Below are positions 1-8,624 of a stretch of DNA of 64,000 nt, one piece after another. The notes under the pieces were generated by a model. It was not told the origin of the DNA, ran no database searches, and was given only the letters and a program-made list of their open reading frames with translations. Origin of the DNA: Hyphomonadaceae bacterium (GTDB taxonomy: Bacteria; Pseudomonadota; Alphaproteobacteria; Caulobacterales; Aquidulcibacteraceae); NCBI GenBank assembly GCA_021731815.1, contig JAKFWO010000028.1:58881-122880 (forward strand), in the 5' to 3' direction. Position 1 is the stretch's first letter; the number at the start of each line of letters is the position of its first letter. The position numbers were made by a program, and so were the translations under genes.

Positions 1-1626
1 GGGTGTGGCGGACTGGCCCGAAAATCCTGAGCCGCCGACAAAGGCCAGATCGCCCAAAGTGGTCGAGTCACCCGATGCGAGGACGAAGCCCGAGGGAGCC
101 GCCTCGGCGATTACCCCCTGACCCAGCACCTCGGCGGCGGCACCCTGGGCGGTCGGCAGGAGCCGGGCTTCGAGGATCGACCGCTGGGCCAGCACGCCAC
201 GCTCGGGCCCATGGGCCATGGCAACTGCAAGGCGATCGCCCACAAAGGGATCATTGATCCAGCCAACCCGCTCGATTCCGGGCAACAGGACCCGCAGCCT
301 CGCGCGACCGTCAGGACCCGGTTCGCGCCGGGCAAGTGCGGGCTGGGGCGGCGCAATATTCCGGTCGGACAGCGAAAAGCGCCATTTTGCCCCTTCCGCT
401 TTTGCCGAGAGATATTGGTCGGGCCGCGCCTTGAGCGCAAAGCCGACAAGCCCCGCGCCCCTGATTTCGGTGAAGCCTGAATCCGGGCGCCGCAAAAGGG
501 ATGCTGCGGAAAAATCGAGCCTGGCCTCCGCCCCGAACAGGATGAACACCGAATCACCCCGCCGGAAGGCAGCGGCCGGGGCAGGCGCTGCCCATTCGGT
601 GTCGATCGTGATTCCGCCGGGTGCGGGACTCGCGCGCACACGCACGACGCCGCTTTTGGGCACCGGATCGGGACGGGGTGGAGCAGCCACCCCGGGATCG
701 TCTCCATTATCCGTGGCGAAGGGGTCTGCCGCCGGTTTGACGGGGGCATCTGCCGCCGGCACGGCCAGTGCCACCGGCCCCGGCGGCAGGATGCCCTTTG
801 GCGGTCCGGCTTTGGCTTCAGCGGGTGTGACCGTCGGCGGCGGCGCGTCGCGCAGATCGATCACCACCTGTTTGGCGTCCCGAAACACCTTGATGGTGAC
901 ATCCGGGGCGGTCTCGACCACCAGAGTGAAGCGGTCATCGTCATTGGCACCCGAGATGCGGGCCAGGCGCTTCGGAGGATCGATGCGGATCGGCGCGAGA
1001 TCGGCGAGTGCGGGGCGCGCAAAGCGCAGGGTCAGGCGTGCCCCGTCGCGGCTTTCGGTGAAATTCACCACCGAAGGCCAGTCCAGCGTGATGCGGGTCA
1101 GGCCCTCGATTTCCCCGGCTGTGACCTCGATCCCCACCGGCTTCGGCCGCGCGGCTTCCCGCTGGGCGGCTTTGGCACCCGCGGCTTCCGCGGCCTTTTT
1201 GTCCTCGATATCCGCCTGGGTCGAGCGAATGGGATCGGGGGGCGGCGCACCATCGGCGACCAGATCGAGGGCCGATAATTCATAGGACCGCGAGCTTTTG
1301 ATCGTCACCGGCCGGGTCAATGCGAGGGTCAGCGAGCGCCCGTCACTGCCCAGCCTTGCGCTGGACACGAAGGCCGGCAACCCCTGGACAATGGCCTCGA
1401 CATTAATTTCCACCTGGTCGGCAAAACGGATGGTCAGGACACCATCCGCCAATACCGGCGCGATTTCGGGGGCCGCCGTGCGGGCTTGTTCCCATTGGAA
1501 CACGATGCGGGCGCGGTCCGTGCCCTCGGCTGCCTGAATGCGCACCGGCGCAGCCTCTGCCGCGCTCGCCAGCAGAAGCGCCGCGAGGACAATGGCAGAA
1601 GCGTGGTGGGTCAGGCGGCGGCGCAT
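1..1626 (-). CDS. Large periplasmic protein of the flagellar cluster (AMIN-like N-terminus), 3' end beyond window
   Basis: The reading frame is open for 542 codons from an ATG at 1626 to the left edge with no stop, so the gene is partial. The N-terminus (residues 1-24) is a signal peptide with an MRRR start. Residues about 25-110 and 150-250 look like two beta-rich AMIN-type domains, followed by a Pro/Ala-rich linker (about 250-330) and more beta-rich sequence. It begins 17 bp after motE in the same direction. In many alphaproteobacteria the gene after motE is a long exported tetratricopeptide-repeat protein of unknown role, and this is probably its front half. No TPR units are visible in the part present, so that assignment is inference. 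Confidence 0.6.
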   Translation of the reverse strand, partial: MRRRLTHHASAIVLAALLLASAAEAAPVRIQAAEGTDRARIVFQWEQARTAAPEIAPVLADGVLTIRFADQVEINVEAIVQGLPAFVSSARLGSDGRSLTLALTRPVTIKSSRSYELSALDLVADGAPPPDPIRSTQADIEDKKAAEAAGAKAAQREAARPKPVGIEVTAGEIEGLTRITLDWPSVVNFTESRDGARLTLRFARPALADLAPIRIDPPKRLARISGANDDDRFTLVVETAPDVTIKVFRDAKQVVIDLRDAPPPTVTPAEAKAGPPKGILPPGPVALAVPAADAPVKPAADPFATDNGDDPGVAAPPRPDPVPKSGVVRVRASPAPGGITIDTEWAAPAPAAAFRRGDSVFILFGAEARLDFSAASLLRRPDSGFTEIRGAGLVGFALKARPDQYLSAKAEGAKWRFSLSDRNIAPPQPALARREPGPDGRARLRVLLPGIERVGWINDPFVGDRLAVAMAHGPERGVLAQRSILEARLLPTAQGAAAEVLGQGVIAEAAPSGFVLASGDSTTLGDLAFVGGSGFSGQSATP

Positions 1627-1643
1627 GGATTGGTGGTTTTCCC

Positions 1644-2387
1644 CTATCCCTGCTTCGCCGATGGGGCCGGCTTTGCGGTCTCGGGGGGCTTCGCGGTTTG
1701 GGTCGCGGTCTCGGCGGCCCTTGCTGCGGCAGCGGCGCGGTCGCCGGTGCGCCGCGACAATGCAACCGTCAGCGCGCGTGCCTTGTCGGGCCGCATCTCG
1801 GAAAGAATGAGCGAGAGCGTGGTGTCCTTGACCCTGGCGGCGACATCCAGCACCACCGGATCGTCGAGATCATTGAAAATGATCGCGGCATCCTTGGGTT
1901 TCATCTTTTCATAGACCTTGACCAGCCGGTCAAGCTCGACATTTTGTTTGGCATCGAGTTGATCGACCAGGGTCTGGATCTGCGCCTCGATCTTTTTAAG
2001 CTCAGCCACGCGGGTTTCGACCTTCTTGCCGGCAGCGTCGACCAGCTTTTCGCGCGTATCGATTTCAGTCTCGCGGGCCTCGAGCTGTTCGCGACGCGCG
2101 CCCAGTGCTTGCAGGATCCGGAACTCGTCCTGGGTCAGTCCCGCTTCGCCGGCGATGCGCGCATCGGTCGTGCATTGGGCGGCGGGTTCGGCGGCCGCCG
2201 GCTGGGCGGCTTCCTGTGCGTGCGCCCCCGGTGTCGGTGACGGCTTTGCGGCGGGGGCAGCGGTTTCGGCTTCGGCTTGCGCGGGCTTTTTGGCCCCGGC
2301 GGCCTCGGCAAGGCCTGCGGCCTTGAGGCCGATCGCCCCGAGCGCCACAATGATGAGCGCCGGAAGCAGGCGGATGGATTGACCCAT
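1644..2387 (-). CDS. motE: MotE-family flagellar protein (MotC chaperone-like)
   Basis: This 247-residue protein has an N-terminal hydrophobic signal/anchor (residues about 5-25), an Ala/Pro-rich linker, a coiled coil rich in Glu/Lys (about 95-150) and a C-terminal MgtE-N-like helical domain containing the segment KMKPKDAAIIFNDLDD. MotE proteins are periplasmic and help fold or stabilise the stator-associated protein MotC. The gene lies between the DUF6468 gene (14 bp upstream) and the large exported protein, in a fliL-fliM-DUF6468-motE run seen in many alphaproteobacteria. The family call is good. Whether it works with a MotC here is inferred, since no motC is in the window. Confidence 0.72.
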   Translation of the reverse strand: MGQSIRLLPALIIVALGAIGLKAAGLAEAAGAKKPAQAEAETAAPAAKPSPTPGAHAQEAAQPAAAEPAAQCTTDARIAGEAGLTQDEFRILQALGARREQLEARETEIDTREKLVDAAGKKVETRVAELKKIEAQIQTLVDQLDAKQNVELDRLVKVYEKMKPKDAAIIFNDLDDPVVLDVAARVKDTTLSLILSEMRPDKARALTVALSRRTGDRAAAAARAAETATQTAKPPETAKPAPSAKQG

Positions 2388-2401
2388 GACAGAGGCTCCG
2401 G

Positions 2402-2689
2402 TCAGTATTGGCGCGCGCGCGGCGGCGCGGGTGATTCATAGGTGCGGGCGAAAGCGCGGGTCTCGTTGATTTTGTTTTGTAATTCGCGACCGGCCTCCTG
2501 AGAGGCCGCGCGCAAATTGCGAATGGCTGCTTCGGCCTTGCTGGTGGCCTCGATCAGTTCGCGCGCGGCTTCACGCATGCCATCCTGGCCATTACGCAAG
2601 GCGTTGAGCCGCTGTTCGAGCCGCCAGAACAACATCAGCGCCACCAGAAGCAGCGCAATCAGAAACGCGTCGAGACCGAGCGCCAGCAT
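2402..2689 (-). CDS. DUF6468 flagellar-cluster membrane protein
   Basis: This 95-residue protein has one N-terminal transmembrane helix (about residues 2-22, Leu/Ala-rich, ending in FWRLEQR) followed by a helical, probably coiled-coil region. It starts 3 bp after the fliM stop codon, so it is co-transcribed and probably translationally coupled with fliM. Its length, topology and position between fliM and motE match the alphaproteobacterial DUF6468 family. No biochemical role is known. A structural or assembly role at the flagellar base is inferred from position only. Confidence 0.6.
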   Translation of the reverse strand: MLALGLDAFLIALLLVALMLFWRLEQRLNALRNGQDGMREAARELIEATSKAEAAIRNLRAASQEAGRELQNKINETRAFARTYESPAPPRARQY

Positions 2690-2692
2690 GGT

Positions 2693-3874
2693 TCAATTCC
2701 TCATCAGACTGCGCCGCGCGGTCGGCGTGATCGGGGCTTCGACCTGGAGCGCCACTTTGTGCCCGATCCGCCCGACCCGGCCGCGGGTCAGGGGCACTTC
2801 CTTGCATTTGAGCTGGACCGTCGCGTCCGGCGCGACATTGAGCATCAATGTGTCGCCGACTTTCAGCGACAGCATTTGTGACAAGGGCATCTGCATTTCA
2901 TCGAGCACCGCCTGAACCGTCATATGAGTCGACCATAATTCGGTGGCGAGGTGGCCTTCCCAGATCTGGTCGCGGCCGAATTTCTCGCCCATGAATTGTT
3001 GCAGAAGCATTTTGCGAATGGGCTCGAGCGTCGCATAAGGCAGCAGCAATTCAGCGCGCCCGCCGCGATCTTCCATATCAACGCGCAATTTGACCAGGAT
3101 GGCCGCGTTGGCGGTGCGGGCGATGGCCGCAAAACGGGGATTGACCTCGATCCGTTCGAGTTTGAAATCGACTTCGGTCAACGGCGCGAAAGCGTGTTTG
3201 GCGTCGCTCAGAATCACCTCGACAAGGCGGGTGACCAGCATGCGCTCGATCGTGGTATAGGGTCGTCCCTCGATCCGCATGGCGACCGTGCCGCGACGCC
3301 CGCCCAGCAGCACATCGACGATGGAATAAATCAGGTTGGAATCGACGGTCACGAGGCCGTAATTGTCCAATTGCTCGGCCCGGAAGACGGCGAGAATGGC
3401 CGGCAGCGGGATCGAATGCAGATAATCGCCGAAGCGGATGGAGGAGATGGAATCGAGGCTGACCTCGACATTGTCCGATGTGAAATTGCGCAGCGAAGTG
3501 GTCATCAGCCGCACGAGGCGGTCGAATACCACTTCGAGCATCGGCAGACGCTCATAGGAAACGAGCGCCGAATTGATGATGGCGCGAACGCCGGAGCCAT
3601 CGGCCTCTTCTTCCGAACCGAGGCTGAAGCCCAGCAGGCTGTCGATCTCGTCCTGGTTGAGGATGCGCTCGGCACCCACCGAATGCCCGGCGATTGACAG
3701 GCTGGGACCGCCGCCGGATGGCTGGTCGACCATGGCCGCCCATTCGGCCGCGAGGTCGTCGCCCGAATCTCCGCTCGAGGCCATGTCGAAGGGATCCGGC
3801 GCGGGATCACCCGAGCCCAGCAATTCCGCTTCCCAGGCGGCCGCCATATCGTCCTGATTGTCCGGCGCAGCCAT
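2693..3874 (-). CDS. fliM: Flagellar motor switch protein FliM
   Basis: This is a full-length FliM of 393 residues. It has an N-terminal acidic stretch, the conserved NQDEIDSLLGF motif (around residue 73), a CheC-like middle domain that contacts FliG and binds the C-ring, and a C-terminal SpoA domain with the LKVGDTLML segment. FliM forms the cytoplasmic switch ring with FliG and FliN and binds phospho-CheY to set rotation direction. It lies 7 bp downstream of fliL and directly upstream of the DUF6468 gene. The ATG at 3874 fits the spacing to fliL. Confidence 0.95.
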   Translation of the reverse strand: MAAPDNQDDMAAAWEAELLGSGDPAPDPFDMASSGDSGDDLAAEWAAMVDQPSGGGPSLSIAGHSVGAERILNQDEIDSLLGFSLGSEEEADGSGVRAIINSALVSYERLPMLEVVFDRLVRLMTTSLRNFTSDNVEVSLDSISSIRFGDYLHSIPLPAILAVFRAEQLDNYGLVTVDSNLIYSIVDVLLGGRRGTVAMRIEGRPYTTIERMLVTRLVEVILSDAKHAFAPLTEVDFKLERIEVNPRFAAIARTANAAILVKLRVDMEDRGGRAELLLPYATLEPIRKMLLQQFMGEKFGRDQIWEGHLATELWSTHMTVQAVLDEMQMPLSQMLSLKVGDTLMLNVAPDATVQLKCKEVPLTRGRVGRIGHKVALQVEAPITPTARRSLMRN

Positions 3875-3881
3875 AATCGAC

Positions 3882-4610
3882 CTATTGAATGAGCATTTCT
3901 TCGATCAACACCGCTTCGGCTTCGGCCGGCGCGATGGCCAGATTGAGCCGGCGCAGCAATTCCACCCGCAAACGGTAGGATCCGGTGGAGCCATTGAGAT
4001 CATCGATCCGCAATTCGCGGAGAAAGGCCTGGAACAGGTCCAGCACGCGCGGCAATTCGGGTTCGATGCCCAGCAGGGGTTCTTCTGTCTTGGCTTCGAT
4101 GGTCAGCTTGAGTTTGAGATAGGCGCTCTTGCCCTCGCTCCCGCCAATATTCACGAGAATGTCGGGCAGGGTGTAGTAAAACACGCCGTCGCCCTCGCGG
4201 ATGGAGGCTGTGGTCGCGCCTTCGGCACCGCCATGGCCGCCCTTGTCGCTCTTGGCTTCCTTGCCGTGGGAGTCTTTTTTCTTCTTGTCTGCCTTTTTGT
4301 CTTTCTTGCCATGCGAATCCTTCTTCTCGCCATGGCTGTCGTCGCCCGCGGGTTCTTCTGCGCCATGGCTTTCGGCCTCTTCATGCGCCGGCTTGTCCTT
4401 GGGGGCCAATAACAGAAAGGCTGCGGCCCCACCGCCGCCAAGCAGAACGAGTGGCGCAACGATGAAGAGAATCAGCGTCTTGCCCGCCATCTTCTTCTTT
4501 TTGGGCGCGCCCTCTTCGCCTTCCTCACCGGCCTCGCCTTTCATGGCTTCGCCCTTGGGCGGTTTCTTCGCCTTTTTCTCCTTGACCGGTTTCGGTTTCT
4601 TCTCGGACAT
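3882..4610 (-). CDS. fliL: Flagellar basal-body protein FliL
   Basis: FliL is a stator-associated inner-membrane protein. The preferred start is the ATG at 4610, giving 242 residues beginning MSEKKP. A TTG 48 bp upstream is open but less likely. The order is a Lys/Glu-rich cytoplasmic tail, one transmembrane helix (about residues 45-68), a long His/Lys/Asp-rich periplasmic linker with repeated SHG units, and the conserved FliL domain ending at the C-terminus. It is the first gene of the minus-strand flagellar block and is divergent from flgF. The low-complexity linker is longer than usual for the family. Confidence 0.92.
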   Translation of the reverse strand: MSEKKPKPVKEKKAKKPPKGEAMKGEAGEEGEEGAPKKKKMAGKTLILFIVAPLVLLGGGGAAAFLLLAPKDKPAHEEAESHGAEEPAGDDSHGEKKDSHGKKDKKADKKKKDSHGKEAKSDKGGHGGAEGATTASIREGDGVFYYTLPDILVNIGGSEGKSAYLKLKLTIEAKTEEPLLGIEPELPRVLDLFQAFLRELRIDDLNGSTGSYRLRVELLRRLNLAIAPAEAEAVLIEEMLIQ

Positions 4611-4691
4611 CGATCCAACCCGCTGAATTTCTGCCTGTGCAGAAGGAATTCCCGTCAAATTGCGCGCGGCTGGTTAAGGAAGCGTGCAACG

Positions 4692-4706
4692 CGGCAGATT
4701 CTGCCG
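4692..4706. promoter_or_regulatory. Inverted repeat between divergent fliL and flgF
   Basis: CGGCAGA-t-TCTGCCG is a perfect 7+1+7 palindrome about 82 bp upstream of the fliL start and about 95 bp upstream of the sigma-54 core promoter of flgF. That is a normal distance for an enhancer bound by a sigma-54 activator such as FlbD. The regulator is inferred, and the palindrome is seen directly. Confidence 0.4.
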
Positions 4707-4798
4707 GGCGGGACGGAGCCGCGGGGTGCTTTCTACCGCTTTACAGAAGATGAAGTTCTATAGATTATTGACTTATAATGATATTTTCGCGATCCCGG

Positions 4799-4816
4799 CT
4801 GGCCCCTCGCTTGCAG
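4799..4816 (+). promoter_or_regulatory. Sigma-54 (-24/-12) promoter of the flgFGAH operon
   Basis: The sequence cTGGCCCctcgcTTGCAg matches the RpoN consensus TGGCAC-N5-TTGCA. The invariant GG (4801-4802) and GC (4813-4814) are separated by exactly 10 bases. It lies 60 bp upstream of the flgF ATG and is oriented towards it. RpoN control of rod and hook genes is established in Caulobacter and related bacteria. Confidence 0.8.
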
Positions 4817-4875
4817 GAGGGGAGCGTCCTTCAACAGCAGGAGGACGCGTGATCGTGTGAACGGGCGGATCGGCC

Positions 4876-5619
4876 ATGGACAATGCACTTTATGTCGGCT
4901 TGCAGCACCAAAGGGTGCTCGCGACACAATTGGACATTGTGGCCAATAATCTCGCCAATGCCTCGACTTCCGGCTTCAAGGCCGAAATCTCGCGTTTTGC
5001 CGAAGCTGAAGTGGATCCGGCCGGCGACAATAATCGTCCGCGCAATGTTTTGTTCGTGCGGGATGTGGGTCTGGTGCGTAATCTCGATCAGGGTGCGGTG
5101 TTGCGCACGGAAAACCCGCTTGACCTTGCCATCGAGGGCGACGGATTTTTCACGGTTCAGGGTCCGGCCGGGCGGCTTTACACCCGGGACGGCGGCTTTG
5201 CGCTTGATCCCAATGGCGCATTGGTGACCAAGGACGGACTGCCGGTGCTCGATTCCGGCGGCGCGCCGATTGTCATCCCCCAGGATGGCGGGCCGGTCGG
5301 CATCGGGGCCGATGGCACGGTCACGGCGGGGGAAGTGCAGGTCGGACAGATCGGGATCACACAATTCGAGCGACCGGAATTTCTGCTCAAGACCGGTGGC
5401 AATCGCTACGAGGCCAATGGCGAGACCGCGACCGCCGCGGCCGGGTTCCGGCTCGTCCAGGGCGCGCTCGAGGGCAGCAATGTCAATCCGGTTGTCGAAA
5501 TCACCCGGCTCATCGAAATCAGCCGCGCCTATGAATCGGCGGCGCGCTTCCAGAACAATGCCGATGATTTGCGTGGCCGGGCGATTGATCGCCTCGGTCG
5601 TCCTCCGTCCAACGCCTGA
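4876..5619 (+). CDS. flgF: Flagellar proximal rod protein FlgF
   Basis: This 247-residue rod protein has the N-terminal flagellar rod motif (LDIVANNLANASTSGFK at about residues 19-35), the central FlgE/F/G-like domain with the GDGFFTVQGP-type segment, and the C-terminal rod helix containing EGSNVNPVVEITRLIEISRAYE. FlgF forms part of the proximal rod of the basal body and is exported by the flagellar type III system without a signal peptide. It is first in flgF-flgG-flgA-flgH, behind a sigma-54 promoter, and 20 bp separate it from flgG. Confidence 0.95.
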   Translation: MDNALYVGLQHQRVLATQLDIVANNLANASTSGFKAEISRFAEAEVDPAGDNNRPRNVLFVRDVGLVRNLDQGAVLRTENPLDLAIEGDGFFTVQGPAGRLYTRDGGFALDPNGALVTKDGLPVLDSGGAPIVIPQDGGPVGIGADGTVTAGEVQVGQIGITQFERPEFLLKTGGNRYEANGETATAAAGFRLVQGALEGSNVNPVVEITRLIEISRAYESAARFQNNADDLRGRAIDRLGRPPSNA

Positions 5620-5639
5620 TCATAACCGGAAAGAAAAAG

Positions 5640-6428
5640 ATGCGTGCTCTATCGACGGCGTCCTCGGGAATGCTGGCCCAGCAGCTCAATGTCGAGGTCA
5701 TTTCCAACAATATCGCCAACATCAATACGACGGGCTTCAAGCGCCAGCGCGCCGAGTTTCAGGATCTGCTGTATCAGAACCTCGATCGCCCCGGCACCCA
5801 GAGCAATGCCAATGGCGCGGTTCTGCCCTCGGGTATCCAGATCGGGCTCGGCGTCCGTGCGGGCTCGGTGTACCGCATCACCGAACAGGGCAGTCTCAAC
5901 CAGACAACCAACGAGTTCGACCTCGCAATCGCGGGGCGGGGCTTTTTCCAGGTGGAATTGCCGAGCGGCGACACCGCTTATACGCGGGCCGGAAATTTCG
6001 CCATCAACGCCGAAGGGATCCTGGTGACCGAAGACGGCTACCAGATCGAACCCACCATCACCATTCCCCAGGGCACGATCGAAGTGTCGATCGCCGCCGA
6101 TGGCACGGTTCAGGCAGTTTTGGGGGGTGCGACCGCGACGCCCCAGACCGTAGGCCAGATCACTTTGGCGACCTTCGTCAATCCCGGCGGGCTCGAGGCG
6201 GTCGGCGACAATCTCCTGCTCGAAACCGCGGCATCGGGCACGCCCACCATCGGCAATCCCAATGATGACGGGATCGGCGCGATCCAGCAGGGCTTCATCG
6301 AGGCTTCCAATGTCAATCCGGTGCAGGAAATCACGGCCCTGATCACCGCCCAGCGCGCCTATGAATTCAATTCACGGATCATTTCCACGACCGACGAAAT
6401 GCTTGCCACCATCACCCAATTGACCTGA
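5640..6428 (+). CDS. flgG: Flagellar distal rod protein FlgG
   Basis: FlgG is 262 residues, the standard length. It opens with [20 protein letters not shown] and the NNIANINTTGFKRQR rod motif, has the FlgG-typical LYQNL segment near residue 45, and ends with the C-terminal helix containing EASNVNPVQEITALITAQRAYE. It polymerises as the distal rod that passes through the P and L rings. It is the second gene of the operon and is followed 44 bp later by flgA. Confidence 0.97.
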   Translation: MRALSTASSGMLAQQLNVEVISNNIANINTTGFKRQRAEFQDLLYQNLDRPGTQSNANGAVLPSGIQIGLGVRAGSVYRITEQGSLNQTTNEFDLAIAGRGFFQVELPSGDTAYTRAGNFAINAEGILVTEDGYQIEPTITIPQGTIEVSIAADGTVQAVLGGATATPQTVGQITLATFVNPGGLEAVGDNLLLETAASGTPTIGNPNDDGIGAIQQGFIEASNVNPVQEITALITAQRAYEFNSRIISTTDEMLATITQLT

Positions 6429-6472
6429 TCGGCCACCCGGCCGTGCCCTGATCTTTCCGGACTGATATCCCA

Positions 6473-7135
6473 ATGGAACACCACCCCCCCGCTAAGCCAT
6501 CCTTCTGGTTTCGGCTGCTCGAATATTCGGCAATTGGTGCTTTGGCGATCGCTGCCTCGACCTGCCTTGTGCTGGCGCTGTCGGCACCGGCGCATGCCCG
6601 GAGTCCGGACACGCGGGGCCCTGATGCTCCACGGCTAAAGGCCGTGATTGTCATCGATGGCGGCGCAATCACATTGGGTGATGCGTTCAGCAATGCGCGT
6701 GACAAAGCAGGCGCGATCATCGCACCGGCCCCGGCCGAAGGGGCGACCCAGCAATTCAATGCGGACTACCTGATCGCAGCGGCAAAAGCGGCCGGGCTCG
6801 CCGACGCGGATGCCAGCGGCCTCACCCGGGTGACGGTCACGCGCCGCCGTCCGCCGGATCCGGAGGTCACGCTTCGGCGCGCCGCGAACCGGTCCCCGGA
6901 GCCCGGCATCTCCGCCGGACCACGAAGGGCCGAAAAAATGATCAGCAAGGGCGAAATCGTCATGGTTCGGTTCGATGCCCCCGGCTTTCGTATCTCGGTT
7001 CAGGGACGCGCGCTTTCTGACGCCGCCGAGGGCCAGCCGGTGCGCGTGCTCAATCTGCAATCCAGCCGCACCATCGAAGCCACTGCCCGAGCCCCCGGCC
7101 TCGCCGAGGCCGGCCCAGCCGCCAACCGGGGATAG
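6473..7135 (+). CDS. flgA: Flagella basal body P-ring formation protein FlgA
   Basis: This 220-residue periplasmic chaperone for P-ring (FlgI) assembly has a hydrophobic signal segment at about residues 17-42 ending ...SAPAHA, and a C-terminal SAF/ChapFlgA domain with GEIVMVRFDAPGF and the typical closing part VRVLNLQSSRTIEATA. The N-terminal cytoplasmic tail before the hydrophobic core is long for a signal peptide, so the true start may lie a little downstream. No flgI is present after it. The operon goes directly to flgH with a 5-bp gap. Confidence 0.85.
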   Translation: MEHHPPAKPSFWFRLLEYSAIGALAIAASTCLVLALSAPAHARSPDTRGPDAPRLKAVIVIDGGAITLGDAFSNARDKAGAIIAPAPAEGATQQFNADYLIAAAKAAGLADADASGLTRVTVTRRRPPDPEVTLRRAANRSPEPGISAGPRRAEKMISKGEIVMVRFDAPGFRISVQGRALSDAAEGQPVRVLNLQSSRTIEATARAPGLAEAGPAANRG

Positions 7136-7140
7136 AAACC

Positions 7141-7902
7141 ATGAATTTCCTTCTTGTTTCGCGACTGACGCGTGCGGCCATGCTGGCGGTATTGTGCATG
7201 GGTCTGTCCGGGTGTTTTCTGGCGGCCGAATTGTCCCAGGTCGGACGCACGCCGGCTTTGTCACCGATCGGCGATCCGGCGAAACTCACCGGCCCCACCG
7301 CAATTTCCTTCCCCCAGCCTGTGCTGGAGCCCGAATTCTACGCCGCCAATTCCCTGTGGCGCAACGGGGCACGCGCCTTTTTCAATGACCAGCGCGCCAA
7401 GCGCGCGGGCGACATTCTGACGGTTCGGATCGATATTGATGACAATGCACGGCTCGAAAACTCGACCGAACGCTCGCGCAGCTCCAATATCAATGCCGGG
7501 ATCGACAATTTCTTCGGGCTTGAAAGCCAGCTCAGCCGCTTTCTGCCCAATGCGGTCAATCCGGGCAGTCTGGTGGGCGCGCAGCGGGATTCGACCCTGC
7601 AAAGCGATGGCGAGATCGACCGGCAGGAGGAAATTCTCCTGACCGTGGCCGTGGTCGTGACCCAGGTTCTGCCCAATGGCAATCTGGTGATTGCCGGGCG
7701 TCAGGAAGTGCGCGTCAATAACGAAAAGCGGGAATTACTGGTGTCGGGGGTGATCCGCCCGGTCGATATCGATGCCGACAATACCATCCCCCACACCCAG
7801 ATCGCCGAAGCGCGCATCTCCTATGGTGGCAAGGGCGTCATCTCGAATATCCAGAGGCCCGGCTATGGCCAGGAAGCAGTGGATATTCTCTTCCCGTTCT
7901 GA
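7141..7902 (+). CDS. flgH: Flagellar L-ring lipoprotein FlgH
   Basis: FlgH (253 residues) builds the outer-membrane L-ring around the rod. It has a lipoprotein signal peptide with lipobox LSGC (Cys25), then the conserved segments SLWRNGARAFFNDQRAKR, GDILTVRI and a C-terminal IRPVDIDADNTI...GKGVISNIQRPGY. It is the last gene of the flgFGAH operon. The next gene starts 142 bp later and is unrelated to flagella. Confidence 0.95.
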   Translation: MNFLLVSRLTRAAMLAVLCMGLSGCFLAAELSQVGRTPALSPIGDPAKLTGPTAISFPQPVLEPEFYAANSLWRNGARAFFNDQRAKRAGDILTVRIDIDDNARLENSTERSRSSNINAGIDNFFGLESQLSRFLPNAVNPGSLVGAQRDSTLQSDGEIDRQEEILLTVAVVVTQVLPNGNLVIAGRQEVRVNNEKRELLVSGVIRPVDIDADNTIPHTQIAEARISYGGKGVISNIQRPGYGQEAVDILFPF

Positions 7903-8044
7903 CTCTTGGCGGATGAAATTTGACGGCCTGGCCCGTGGGTGAGTGAGAAACAGGGTTCCGGTTTTTGTGTTGGTGCTGCAGGATGCGCCAGTCGAAATGC
8001 GAGGGCAATGAATTCTGATTTACCCCCATTCCCGGGAGCGCCGC

Positions 8045-8569
8045 ATGATCTATGAATTGGGGGGCGTTGGGCCCGAAATTGCGGATCCGGATCGTTTCTG
8101 GATCGCGCCGAACGCGATTGTTCTGGGGCGGGTGATCCTGCGAAGCGATGCTTCGGTGTGGTTCGGGGCGGTGCTGCGCGGCGACAATGAGCCGATCGAA
8201 ATCGGCGAGGGGTCCAATGTGCAGGATGGCGCGGTTCTGCATACCGATCCCGGAGCACCCCTGGTTGTGGGGCGGAATGTCACCATCGGACATATGGCGA
8301 TGCTGCATGGCTGTGTGGTGGGCGATAACAGCCTGATCGGGATTGGTGCCGTTGTGCTCAACCGCGCGCGGATCGGGCGCAATTGCCTGATCGGGGCAAA
8401 GGCCCTGATCCCGGAAGGCAAGGAAATTCCCGATAATTCCCTCGTCATCGGCGCGCCGGGCAAGATCGCACGGGTGGTGACTGAAGCTGAAGCTGCGGGC
8501 CTCACGGCCTCGGCGCTCCATTATGTCGCCAATTGGAAGCGCTACCGGGAGGGGCTCCGGCCGTGTTGA
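8045..8569 (+). CDS. Gamma-class carbonic anhydrase family protein
   Basis: This 174-residue left-handed beta-helix protein is made of hexapeptide repeats (for example [16 protein letters not shown] and [11 protein letters not shown]). The His residues in VLHTD and in GHMAMLHG are at the metal-ligand positions of the gamma carbonic anhydrase/PaaY/YrdA group. Such proteins form trimers binding Zn or Fe in the cytoplasm. Many family members have no proven carbonic anhydrase activity, so the enzymatic role is inferred. The ATG at 8045 follows a weak GGGAG at 8034-8038. Confidence 0.85.
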   Translation: MIYELGGVGPEIADPDRFWIAPNAIVLGRVILRSDASVWFGAVLRGDNEPIEIGEGSNVQDGAVLHTDPGAPLVVGRNVTIGHMAMLHGCVVGDNSLIGIGAVVLNRARIGRNCLIGAKALIPEGKEIPDNSLVIGAPGKIARVVTEAEAAGLTASALHYVANWKRYREGLRPC

Positions 8570-8624
8570 GGCTTCCGGTATGGGCGCGGATCGTCACCCT
8601 GGCTGAGTGCGTGAATATTTCAGC

